This document shows positions 22,984 to 63,614 of a DNA stretch of 64,000 nt, piece by piece. Position numbers and translations under genes: made by a program. Where the stretch lies: contig JACMZG010000008.1 of NCBI GenBank assembly GCA_018340805.1, forward strand, positions 27,019,245-27,083,244, read 5' to 3'. Source of the stretch: Microvelia longipes (taxonomy: Eukaryota; Arthropoda; Insecta; Hemiptera; Veliidae). Under the pieces are notes generated by a model. It saw only the letters and a program-made list of their open reading frames with translations. It did no database searches and was not told the origin of the DNA. Each line of letters starts with the position of its first letter. The first letter of the stretch is position 1.

Positions 22984-23618
22984 AAAACGAGTGCGCGTAT
23001 ATGTTAAGCGTACTTTTGATGGTAGTGTGTTGCTTCATTTTTTGCTCATTAATGTTTGTTAACTAACGAGTAATGATTGTTTATGACAACATATGACATA
23101 ATTAACAGCGAGGACCCCGTTTCACTAATGTACAAGTGTAGACTAGTAATTATTAGCATTTTCATAGAATTTTATAAAAAAACACTAGAAGGTTACAAAT
23201 TTTTCTTAAATCTCCTAAGAAACGAGCATATTTGTGTCAAACCCCCCCCCCACAAATTTTACAAGCTTTTGTAAAAAACAATTTGTAACTACAGTGTCAA
23301 TATTAGTATAGATGATATAGCGTTTCACGAATATCATTACAATTTATTGTAACCTACAAGAGTTTTTGTAAACATTGAATTAAAATATTATTAAATTCCA
23401 GTTTCTTTCATATGAGTAAATTATTTCGAATGCAATTATTTCTATAATACGAGAAGTAATATTTATGAAAAACGTTTTACTATCTCACATTGAGCACTGG
23501 ATTACTAATAAACTAAAAGTTTGTGATTGAAACTAACTTTTAATTAATAAAATGAACTTGTTACTCAGTCTTCCTACATCTTGAGAATGAGCGTGAAATG
23601 GAGTTCACATAAATAATA

Positions 23619-23850
23619 AAATGAAAAGTCTCTCCACAAAATAAAAATTTATTGGCAAAGCGCTTTTAACCTAGCAAGAGGCCATCATCAGTGCAAAACC
23701 TAACAAACAAGTAACAATAGAATAAATATTTAGAATAAAAATTTTATTCTATTGTTACTTGTTTGTTAGGTTTTGCACTGATGATGGCCTCTAGCTAGTT
23801 GAAAGCGCTTTGCCATAAAGTTTTTTATTTTGTGGAGAAACTTTTCATTT
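23619..23850. repeat. 232-bp near-perfect palindrome (fold-back element)
   Basis: The arms run from AAATGAAAAG through CCACAAAATAAAAATTTATT, GGCAAAGCGCTTTTAACCTA and CATCATCAGTGCAAAACCTA to a central AATATTTAGAATAAAAATTT. The right arm is the inverse with a handful of mismatches. A related single arm (ATGATGACCTCTTGTTAGGT, AAAAGCGCTTTGC) is at 15590-15630. Confidence 0.92.
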
Positions 23851-24404
23851 AATTATTCAGTCTACCTAGGTTTGTACTTGGGTAGAGTTTACCTGTGTAA
23901 ATGTTTAACCTGTGTAAATTTGTCATTACAAGTTGTTTTTTACCATTTTGTTACTACAAGACTTTTATCTTTATTACTTATTATTACTTGTACTTGTACC
24001 ACATCATCATCAAAATGTTAAAATTTTAAATGACGTTTAACTTGGTTTCAAACAAACTTTGTTATATAAATAATTAAAAATTTAAGTGTGTTCATTTACA
24101 ATTGGTTATTTTATTTATTAAATATTTAATTTTATGTTGATATATTTGTTCAATATTACTGGTTTTTAGAAGAACGGTGTTTTAAACGTTTTACTTGTAT
24201 AATGGCATGAGTTACTTTGTGGTTTGTTTGCGAGATTTAACAGTACTCTCTTTCTCCGGTTTGTGGTTTTTGAAAATGGTGTTGCATGTTTCTTATAAAC
24301 TTGTAGCTAGATTAGAAAACAATACGTTTGGTAATAATGTTTTAAGGTTTTACTTCATCTTTAAAATTTGTGGGTACACAATAGCCTAGATAATAATAAT
24401 AGTA

Positions 24405-24650
24405 GTAGTAATTCCCGTTATAAGCCTTACGGTATGTCAGGGGAACCTCTGCAGTAACTACCTCAGGTGGTAATGGCAACCGTTACGCTTAAAACTTAGT
24501 CGAGTCGTGACAATTTATTGATTCTATAATCTTATATAAAGTGAGAGCGTAACCTAGGATGTGAACCCTAGACCTCCGTGGGGTCTGGGGTTCGCTGACA
24601 AAATAGTAACGCATTAACTACCACGACCATAGAGACGGCTTGAATGATTT
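24405..24650 (-). repeat. tRNA-like SINE relic
   Basis: On the minus strand GTCGTGGTAGTTAATGCG (A-box-like) is followed by CTAGGGTTCACATCCTAGG (B-box-like GGTTCACATCC). The body extends to about 24405 and ends near a TAG/TAA-rich simple stretch. No tRNA fold. Confidence 0.45.
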
Positions 24651-24689
24651 TAATGGCAGGTACAGTCATAATATGATGCAATAAAATTA

Positions 24690-25030
24690 AATATACAGTC
24701 TGTCGACTACTTTAAAATTCTTGACAGGTCAGATCAGGCAATGCCGATTCTAAAAAAAATCCGTGCAAGAAGGAAGCGGGAAAAACACTATGTAATCAAA
24801 TTAGGTTATTTTACCCGTGTTTTCTTGGCGATGGTTTTTACATTTTTTGTGTTTAGTTTTATTTTATAACATTATTTTCATGATTAATTAGAGAGTAGTT
24901 TTCAACACGATGTAAACACGAGAAGAACCATAAACGAAGTAAACAAAGGCCGAGAAGGAGGTTATGGGGGATTTTTCTTTTCTCTTCAAGTGAGGGCGGC
25001 TTTTTTGATTGGTAAGTCCACAATCAAATA
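24690..25030 (-). repeat. Repeat copy, inverted partner at 17905-18290
   Basis: Reverse complement of the copy at 17905-18290 with scattered mismatches and small indels. Shared landmarks are the GATTGGT end, the TTAGGTTATTTTACCCGTG block and the CTTGCA/TGCAAG block. It is a dispersed element of unknown class; no terminal inverted repeats were seen. Confidence 0.75.
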
Positions 25031-27559
25031 AATTAAGTGTGTTGCCTGTAACATCTTTAGTTGATTCTTGATTTTTAAATAACTAAATTAAGTACTACAG
25101 AGCAATAATTAATTTGGTTACTCTCAATATAATTACTTTTCCTCATTTATACTGTACTTTTTTAAATACATCATTTGTTAAACGACTGGGGAGTAATAAT
25201 CTGAATAGGTGCGATTTAAACATGCCGCTCTCGTTTAGATAAAAAGTCAAGTTAAATAAGCGTTAAAACTTTTTTTAGATTTATGCAAAGAGCTCAAGAG
25301 TCTGCTTTGCAAAATATCGCTCATAAAATAGAACTTGATATTTAAATATCTTATATACTTTATTCTAGAGAGATGCAGATTGAAGTAACAAAAATTTGCT
25401 TTATTTTCTTACTTCTGAATTTTATTTGCAAAAGGCTTTTAGTCGCAAAGAGTTTGATTTTCTTTCTGTCGGTCTCATAGGCTTTTCTGTGTTAGGATTA
25501 ACTTTATAAACTGGTTTACTCAAGTAAAAACTTTTATAAAGTAAAAGTAAAGACTGAACTTATTTCCAATGTTTACAACTTCTTTATCCTTTAACTTTTT
25601 TATGAAAGAGCGTGTTATGAATATCTGGATAAATAATAGGAATACGTGCTGTACCCATTGCCGCCCTGTATAGAAATTGCCGCCCTATTGGAGAAATCAT
25701 ATTGATGTTTTTTACTCGTATATTTGTTAAAACACGGTTTAGATCCTATGTATACGTTTTTTCTTTAATTTTAATGTTAATTTCTCCTTTTTAGCAAATT
25801 TCCTGTGAAAAAATTCGCCAAGTTTTAATTTTTTTCAAATTCGAATTTTTGAGTTTTTAGCTGTTTTGATTTCTATAAAACTAGGACCTCGATATATTTT
25901 ATTGAGTCTTATGGATGGTAGTTTGAGGTCACAGCCTTTTTTAGTCTCATATTTATGACGATCTCCTTGTTTTTTGATTTGAGTCTAAATTCCTCAAAGC
26001 ATGCTTTAAATATACAAAGCATTGACTGTAAAAATTCTCAATTTGATAAAAAGGTTTTTGCATGTTTCTGTTTGTTTAACGCCTTCTAGAATACGGATTG
26101 CTCTTTTTTGTAACAAAAGTAATTTGCTTTTAAAGATTGAAAAGTGAACAATTTTTAGAACTTGCTAGGTTTTATAGGATTATAAAAAACAAGGAATAAT
26201 AATTGCTTAACTAGCCAGTAAGAAAATATGCTTCAAAAACACTCTATAAAGGGAAGCGAAGGAACTCAAATAAAATTGTTAACACGTGAATATCTTTTTG
26301 ATACCTTCTTCGTTACTATATAGCGATTTTTGTTTGATGAATATAAAAAGACACCCTTCTGCTATATTAACAAAACCAACTTCGTCTTTCCTCCAATAAG
26401 CTTTATTAACTCTGAGCAGAGCCTGCTTTCTACAGTGCCGGTGAGATATTGAATCTTTTAATTCTTGGAGTCCGACTGAAGCTATCACTGGAGCTATTAC
26501 ACCCTTTTGCGTTTTGAATGTCATAAAAACAAATTATAGAAATAATTATTTGGGAGTGCATACGTAACTATTAATATATACCTAGCTGTAGAAGTTAAAA
26601 AAAATTAAGATTTTCGATACTATAGGTATGGATAAATGTTATCAGAAAGCAATCTCTTAAAACATACCAGTAAGGGCGTTTGCATTTCCTAGTACTTTTA
26701 CTCAAAAATCCAACATCCAAACATTTCAAACAATATTAAAACAAATGAAAACTTACAACAATACATTGTTAGCCCTTTTATTACTTTAATACTTTTAACG
26801 AAATCTTTCTATTTACTATTACTGTAACAACTCTAGTATTTACCCTTGAGAGTGTTAAAGACTTCCACTTAACACTTCTACCTCTCGAAATATTTGTCTT
26901 GTATTTGTCTTAATGTTAAGTTAATTTCTTATTGTTAGTTATTTTAGTTCATTTTATCTTAAATAGTTATGTGTTCCTTCTTTATTTGTTTTAACACACT
27001 TTTAGTCTTTTTTATTGTATAAAATTTTACCTCTTTTAGTGCTTAGATTACTATTTCTGTCTTTTCTCTTTTTTTACTTCAATTTCTTGCTTTTAGAGAA
27101 CTATGTAGGTTTATTATTTTTTCCTATTTATTTTTCTTTCGCCCTTCTTTCTTGTAAAGGTTGGAAATAAAAAGGATTTTTTCTTCTCCTTAAAGTAATT
27201 TTCTTATAATCATTTGGAAAACTCCTTTTTATTTAATGTTTTCCTTCTGTAAACATTTTATATTAATTTTTCCTATCTTATTAAATTTTCTGGATGGAGC
27301 GCAAGATTTTTTTTATTTTATGTTTAAATGTTATTAATTTGTTTGATTTTATTAACTTATTCTTTTTAATTTTTTATTATTGTATATTTGTTTGATATAT
27401 GTTTATCATTAATTTTATTACTCTAAGTATAAGTGATATCAAATAATATTAAGTGTATTTGTTAGATGTACTCAAAAACAATGTATTGTCTTAAATATAA
27501 CTTAAAATTACGATTGCTTTTATTAAATTCAATATTTTATGTTAAAGTTGTTAATTACT
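25031..27559. other. AT-rich DNA, no gene recognised
   Basis: Contains the AGCAAATTTCCTGTGAAAAA / AATTCGCC motif at 25793 and an 81-codon minus-strand frame (26279-26524) of balanced composition but no recognised domain. It may be chance or a relic. Nothing else is seen. Confidence 0.35.
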
Positions 27560-27985
27560 GATTAAAATTAATATTTGAAGAGGAACAAACCAAATGTCAC
27601 TCGCAAAAATGAACTAAGTTTTGAATTGCACACGAAATAAAAGTTTAATTAGCCGCTCGTTTTACGTAATTCAAACAAACCAAAGATTCCTACTTAAACC
27701 TCTATTGGATGGGACAAAAAGTATTTCTTACACAAATTATTAACATTATATACTAAAATATACAAATAAATCCAATAAAAACAAACATTTTAAGTTCCGT
27801 AAATAGTTTGTTTACATTTGCTAGGGTAAAACCAAATAGACTAAAACTATAGTTTTAGTCTCTTTGGGTAAAACAAAATAGGAAAATTTCAGCCAACTCC
27901 CTGGTGGACAAAATGTAAACTACATTCCAGGTCTGACAGAAATCGCATTTGTTTCCCTTCTTGGTTTATATATTACTTTAGTACT
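27560..27985 (+). repeat. ~390-bp dispersed repeat, copy 2 (with palindromic insertion)
   Basis: Direct-orientation match to 19805-20190 over its whole length. The extra material at about 27837-27878 consists of a 24-bp perfect palindrome plus a duplicated GGGTAAAAC.AAATA host segment. Confidence 0.85.
27838..27861. repeat. 24-bp perfect palindrome AGACTAAAACTA/TAGTTTTAGTCT
   Basis: A perfect inverted repeat absent from the sister copy of the host repeat (about 20060-20095). It is flanked by a duplication of GGGTAAAAC.AAATA, as expected from an insertion with target duplication or a templated repair event. Confidence 0.85.
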
Positions 27986-28444
27986 AGGAAATTGTAAAGA
28001 AATTGGAGAAAGCGCCCGTTGCTTTGTTTATGTAAATTGCATTCCATTTATTAATAATTTTATATCAGTTCTTTATTTTTTTTTATCGTTCATTTTAGCG
28101 AATTTTCATTAGATAATGACGCGTATCATTAATTCTGATTCTATTTTTAGGTACAGCAGGGGCTGAAATATAAAATTTCCATTAGAAATATGTGTCAAAA
28201 GTTTAGCTATTCATAAATATTCCTTTTCTTAAATTTTAAATAAAAAATAATTGTATCACTTTTCAATTTAAAGTCGCCAAAGGAAACATGGATCAACAAA
28301 ATTGGTTTATAAAGTAAAGCCGAAGGAACCGTTTGTTTAGAATCCGCGGCTTCATATTATTTCATTCGCTCTATATCCATTTCAGGTCAAAAGAATACTT
28401 ATATCATTTGATAACTCCTTATTTTTTAAAACATAAACAATTGA

Positions 28445-28855
28445 CCCAAAATATTGTGCAATAAAAACCTAGGAAAGGTTGCAAGCAATACACTATCCTA
28501 CGTCTGGGAACTGTTCCATCATTTGACTTTCGTTATTATTGATGGCTCGACATAATGGCATGTGCCAGTTTGTTTCGTTACGTCTATCTCATTAGGGTAC
28601 CGACAGAGCCTGAACTCACTCTGACCTTTTATTTTATATAAAGTTCCGACGATTATAAACTGAAAGATTTATCAGAGAAGAAAACTGCTCTCTTACCGCC
28701 GTTATGTTTGACATCCAAAACATATCATTTGATACAACCGAGTTAAGAAGTAACGAAACAGACCTTGTTGATATCTTGGCATTATGTCGAGAGTAGCGCT
28801 TTGCTATTTATATTCCTAGATATCTCTCGCACAATTATACTTTCTCGAAAGAATA
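28445..28855. repeat. ~410-bp fold-back element
   Basis: The left arm (TTGTGCAAT...CCTAGG, then CTCGACATAATGGCATG, TTTCGTTACGTC at 28453-28590) returns inverted at 28745-28845 (AGTAACGAAACAGACC, TGGCATTATGTCGAGAG, CCTAGATATCTCTCGCACAA). A partial relative is at 34520-34680. Confidence 0.7.
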
Positions 28856-28989
28856 TTTTTGAAGGTAGTCAGAGGGTTTGTTATAACACATGTTACCTCT
28901 GAGTTAAAAGTCCTTTACTGGTATAAACAGGTAATAAAAAGTGGAGAAGTTTCTTTTATCTCGGTGGTTTAGACTTAGTGCAAAGCGCC

Positions 28990-29043
28990 ACCCACAAAGA
29001 GACTAATACTAATACTAATAATATAGTATTAGTCTTTTTAGCC
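28990..29043. repeat. Small palindromic insertion with host duplication
   Basis: AGACTAATACTAATACTAAT then AATATAGTATTAGTCT form an imperfect palindrome, flanked on both sides by GCCACCCAC (about 28986-28994 and 29040-29048). It lies 140 bp before tomosyn exon A. Its core resembles the palindrome at 27838-27861. Confidence 0.7.
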
Positions 29044-29182
29044 ACCCACTTTTATCCTCCTACAATGAAAAATATTATCTTTCCTTCTCCAAGATGAGGA
29101 TATTTGTATTGTAGTTATATGTTTTGGTTAATTTAGTTTGCGCCTTGCTTAAAAAATAGTTTCCTTAGCCTCTATACAACAG

Positions 29183-58820
<29,638 letters not shown>

Positions 58821-61800
58821 GTAGTACAGTCACCTCCGATTATTTTAACACAAATCAATTTATTACATTGAAATAATTTTCCCCTTGTATTTTTTCTTTT
58901 TTAGTTTTTTTTATGGCACCTGCAAATTGGGGAAAGCCTTTTTTGTCAATATATTTTTTAAATTGTTAAAATCTGAATTTTCAAAAATTACTTAATATTT
59001 ATGGTATTACCTTCCTGCCAATTTACAACAAATAAAATGTAAATTAAATTTATGAATTTAGAATTTTCTTAAAGATTTGGAGCATAGTAGCTCAAAAATA
59101 CTGTTTTCTGAATTGAGAAATATTCTCAATAATACTTCTCACAATGCTTCTAAATTCAGATATTTTTACATTGAAAAACTATTTTTCACATTTTATTTGT
59201 TATGTAAACTAAGTATTTAACAAGGTAAGACCTTAATAATTCTATAAATAAAAAATATTGTCTCATTCTATTTGTTCTATAATGGTTCATTATTCTTTCC
59301 TTTCTATCTTGTTTAAAAGCTTAACAATGGAAAATATAATAAAGCAACTCATGCAGACCACATATAAACATCAACATTAAGCTTGAATAACAGAGCACAC
59401 TTGAACAGAAAATTTTATCTTATTCATAAAACATTTTTACTGCATGTTAAATCATTTAAAGCCTAAACTTTATTTTGCATGTTTTAAAAAAATAAATAAA
59501 TAAACACATAATCAAGACCACTGTAATCAAACAAACATAAGTATGTACATACAATATATTTTTAATTTTGATTTTCTTTAAATTCACTATCAAACTTACA
59601 TTTTTGATTCCTCTAATAAATTTTAGATGATTTTTATGTATAGAATAAATTGTAATATATTGTAAGGTGTGAGGAGCAATTAAGTGTCCTTGGGGCTAAA
59701 TGTCAGCCTCACTTGATTTTATTGTCTTTGAAGTTAGTATGTAACTATCCTTATTTTTTTAAATTGGAGATGTGACGGTAACATATTTTGTCTGAATGAC
59801 TCATTCTGCATTAAACAAAAATTGTTTTTCATCAACCTGTGGAATGTCTATTCTTTTGTGGTGAAAATATAACATTGATATACTTATTAGAAAGTAAAAC
59901 CTTCTTGTTTTATCATAATATATTCTTGTAGTTAAGCTGTTATTCACTCATAACATAATATATTCTCACACAATCTTATAAATCTAGCTTCTGTGTGGTC
60001 TTTTAAACAAACAAAAAAATAAATTGTAAGCTTTTACAAAAGGATTCCTTTAATTGCTTATAAAAGTTAAATAGAGCTGTGTAATTTTTGAAAATATACT
60101 AAATAATAAAAATGCTTAGAAAAGTTAAATAATTTTACTTTTTATTTCTTAATTTATTTTGTTTACTTATTTGCTTACAAGAAGATGGCTTTTCAAATAT
60201 CTTATGAAGATCATGAGTATTACCTTTTTTACTAATATTTTTTGATATATTGTAGGTGCCATATATACAATGTGATTTTTTTGTCTATATAATATTCTTT
60301 TAATTTTTTTAACTGGCGCAGGAGTGGGCTTCAAAGTAATCTGTCAATTTATTGTAATTTTTTTGATTGATTAATTAATTATATTTTTAAAGATTAATTT
60401 GGAAGAGGCGCTTATAACACTTTTGTGTACCCCACCAGTGAGATTTCTGTATTACTTTTGTCCTACCAGATTTAAAAATACGGTCCTTTTAATGGTCCAC
60501 CTAATCTCCCCCCCTAAAGCATGGATTCTATCGGTGACGTACTATCAAATTTCATCATGTTTTAAAATATAAGTTTTTATTTTTTGTTTCACTGCTTGAT
60601 GTATTTATTGCTTACTATGTTTATATTTCTTGTTCAATGAAGCAACTAATGCTTTTGTTCTTTCACTTTATGTCAAGCTATGTTATGCCACTTCCAAAAA
60701 TAAGTATTTTTATATTTTTTAAGTCTAAAGTGATAAATATTCCCAACTTATGTTAAGCATACTATTTTTATTTTCTCTCTTCTATTACCCTGAAATTATT
60801 GTTTTCCTTTGTTTTAATCTCTTTAATAAAACATGTTACCGATAAGACAATACTTGATACTTTTTACTTCTCATGTTCTATCAACTTTTGTAAATTGTAT
60901 TTTCAACCCCTATGTATTGAGATCTCCATGTTAGTTATCTCCTGAAAATGTGTAACCTAAAATTTAAACCGTTTATCCCTCTATTTGTGTTGCACTTTTT
61001 AGTTCTTATTTGCAATAATGTGTTATTTATTTTTGTCATTTATTTAAAATATGATTTCTGTATATAATTCTTTTTAATCATGCCAAGATTTTATGTAATA
61101 TATTTAAACATACATAAACTATTTTGAAAGCATTATTCATCATATCTGATTGTTCCGAAGGTATTTCTTAATTAATTAATTACTTTTTTCACATCCCATC
61201 TTTTCATTACTTGATTAATGCTGTGATGTTTCATTTTACAATTTTTCATTTTTTTATTCATTAATTGTTTCTTAAAAAAAATGTTCTTTTTAAAAATTGT
61301 TCATGTTTTCATAAATATGTTATGTTACAATATGTTTAATGCACTCTTATGTCAATATGCACTTTTTCAGTTCATTTGTTGGGACACATTTTCCTGACTG
61401 ATTTTACATGTGTAACTAAAATATGTGTTGCTAACTACTCCAAAGAAGTTGCATATGACTACATTTCTAGGATTTAACCTAAAAATAACTTATAATAATC
61501 ATTCTATTTAAATAAATCATCAAATTAAAATAAATTTACCTTTAAAGCATCTAAAACCATCAAATTTTGGCAGTGTCTATTTTATAACATTTTTATTGAT
61601 AACTATTGTCTCACATGTATCTAAAATAAATAGCTTTGAAGTAGCTTTAAAAAAAGAAATTATTATCATTTTTAATATTACAGTTTTCTTCATTATGGAG
61701 TAAAACTTTATTGTCTGATCATTTATTATGGAGTAAAACTTCATTGAAGTCTGTTCTTCATATCTCCCAGTATAGTATTTGATTAACTATATATCAGTGT

Positions 61801-63064
61801 ATTCTTTTTGTGTGATAGAATTAAGTTTTACCTTCTATGATCCTTGATATGGTGTATTTTTAACATGCTTTCTCCATGATTAAAGAAAACATTAATAAAT
61901 AATTTAAGGCAAAGAAGTTAAAAAAAGAAATTAAATAATTCATATTATTTTTAAATAAAATTTTTAATTCCTATATCCTTTCTCCATGATTTACTATTCT
62001 TCCAAACCTTTTCTTCGTCTCTGTAGATTCTGAATTTTTTCTCTCCTTCCAGTTTCCCTGTTTCCTTTCCTACCCACCCCCACTCTGTGTCGGTCTGTTT
62101 GCTATCTTTTGATTTTCTTGATGGAATTTAAAGTTGATTTGTTTTGTGAAACAAAATTATAACTAAAAACATCTTGTGTGACTTTACTGCTAAATGCTGA
62201 TTTTCTGCATGGTTGTTTGCATGCTGTTTTATAATTTATTTTCACCTGTATTTGTGTAAACAATTTATTGTGATTTTATGAGCATGTATGTATACTGTAC
62301 AGAAAATTTTAATTGTTACAGTCAAATTTTATGATTTTCTACAAATTGAGGCAATGTCATTATAAAGTCTATTTTTTAAACTGGAAATTAAAAAAAAATA
62401 CATTCTACTTACAAAACTTTGATAAAATTTCACTTACAATTATTTTTATAACGGTTATTTTTATAACCTCTGATTCTTATAACTTATTTTGTGTTATATT
62501 AAAAATTCATTTTTATATTTCTTAAACTACTACCATTGGTGTGTGGGAAAATTATTGTGTTCACCCTAAGAATTCAAAACCAACCTATGTATTGAACTAA
62601 ATAGAAGTATAAATTCCATAGCATAACTTTTAATTTTTAAGTTAAATAAAGTTTATTCATGTAAAATGAATAAAAATATATAAAAAAATTAGTTTAATCT
62701 GTCAAAATTATGACGTTTAACTACAAAAATTTTAATTGACAAATCGTATGATATAATTTTATTATTCTTATATTCTTCATTTTCTTATAAAGAATTAATC
62801 TAATAAAAAGTAGACTGCCAAGTATGATCTCTTGATTTTTAATGCATTTGTATTCATAGTATAAAATTATTTAACATATTATATGATTGAATGGGTATTT
62901 GCTTTATCAACTCCTTCTTATTGACACCACTAGTTAAGTTAGTAGTGGTTTAAAAATATGTGCTTTATTACTTGTCTAGACTAACCTTCAGTTCTAAGAC
63001 TCTAGGCATTCGGCTCCCTAGTAATGAGGTCAAGTTTAGCGAAAATAAAGTAATACTACTCTAA
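58821..63064 (+). other. 3' intronic DNA of tomosyn, no further exon seen
   Basis: Expected next exons (phase 1 entry, the conserved C-terminal half) are not found. The stretch is AT-rich; a duplicated TTATGGAGTAAAACTT lies at 61693 and 61727. No repeat family above is recognised. Confidence 0.5.
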
Positions 63065-63082
63065 GGCCCGTATTCAAAGACG

Positions 63083-63186
63083 TTTTCCTAACATTTTCCT
63101 AACATTCTCCTAACTTTTTCCTAACATTCTCCTAACACCTAACTTTTTCCTAACATTTTCCTAACATTCTCCTAACACTCACCTTA
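63083..63186. repeat. CCTAACATT-type subterminal tandem repeat
   Basis: About nine imperfect units of 9-12 bases built on TTTTCCTAACAT or TCTCCTAACA, directly after the element's terminal sequence. Subterminal repeat arrays of this kind are common transposase or Myb binding regions in Harbinger-type elements (inference). The CCTAA core resembles the insect telomere unit by chance only; the period is wrong. Confidence 0.7.
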
Positions 63187-63446
63187 GGTTTAGGTAAGGG
63201 AAATGTTTTTAAGCCACAAAATTTAAATGATCGTTCCCGTGTTTTAAAAATCATTTAGAGGCTTCGCATGATTTTTTTAGTTAGAACTAAGGTAGTTAAG
63301 TCAAAAAGTGATACCATTGTAAGTAACGTAATATATCGCAAAATATCAATGTTATTAACTTATTACCTGGATTTATGACACATGTTGTTGTATTAATAAC
63401 TATCTACATAAATTTACATAATATATGTTACTATTAACCCACTTAC

Positions 63447-63614
63447 CTTACAATTAGGGAATTTACCCTGAAATTCTTTTAACACCTCCGCCCAAGCCTT
63501 TTTCTTTTCTTCGGCCCGCACACAATCAGATTTTTTATTTTCTATGGTCTGTTTGTGGCGGGCTATCGATTCAAAGAGAAAATTCAGTTGGTCCGGTGTG
63601 AATAATTCAGCCAT
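63447..63614 (-). CDS. Myb/SANT-like DNA-binding protein, first exon (transposon-encoded)
   Basis: On the minus strand an ATG at 63614 opens 56 codons ending at a consensus donor, AAG/GTAAGT (donor at 63446). The protein begins MAELFTPDQLNFLFESIARH and continues KQTIENKKSDCVRAEEKKKA and WAEVLKEFQG. F(T)..E/Q...L....I..H...IENKK(S/T)D......K..AW..... is the signature of the Myb/SANT-like DNA-binding domain 5 family, often the accessory protein of PIF/Harbinger-type transposons. Two of three Myb helices and one of the conserved Trp are visible; the rest would be in a further exon. The exon sits inside a TIR-like element (63065 to beyond the window). No transposase frame accompanies it here. It could be a domesticated gene, but the inverted repeats around it argue for a transposon. 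Confidence 0.72.

Noticed and set aside
26279..26524. 81-codon minus-strand frame of balanced composition
   Set aside because: No recognised domain, splice context or repeat relation; not enough to call a gene.
63083..63186. Possible telomeric CCTAA array
   Set aside because: Insect telomeres are pure 5-base CCTAA units; here the core recurs every 9-12 bases with T-rich spacers inside a transposon-like end.
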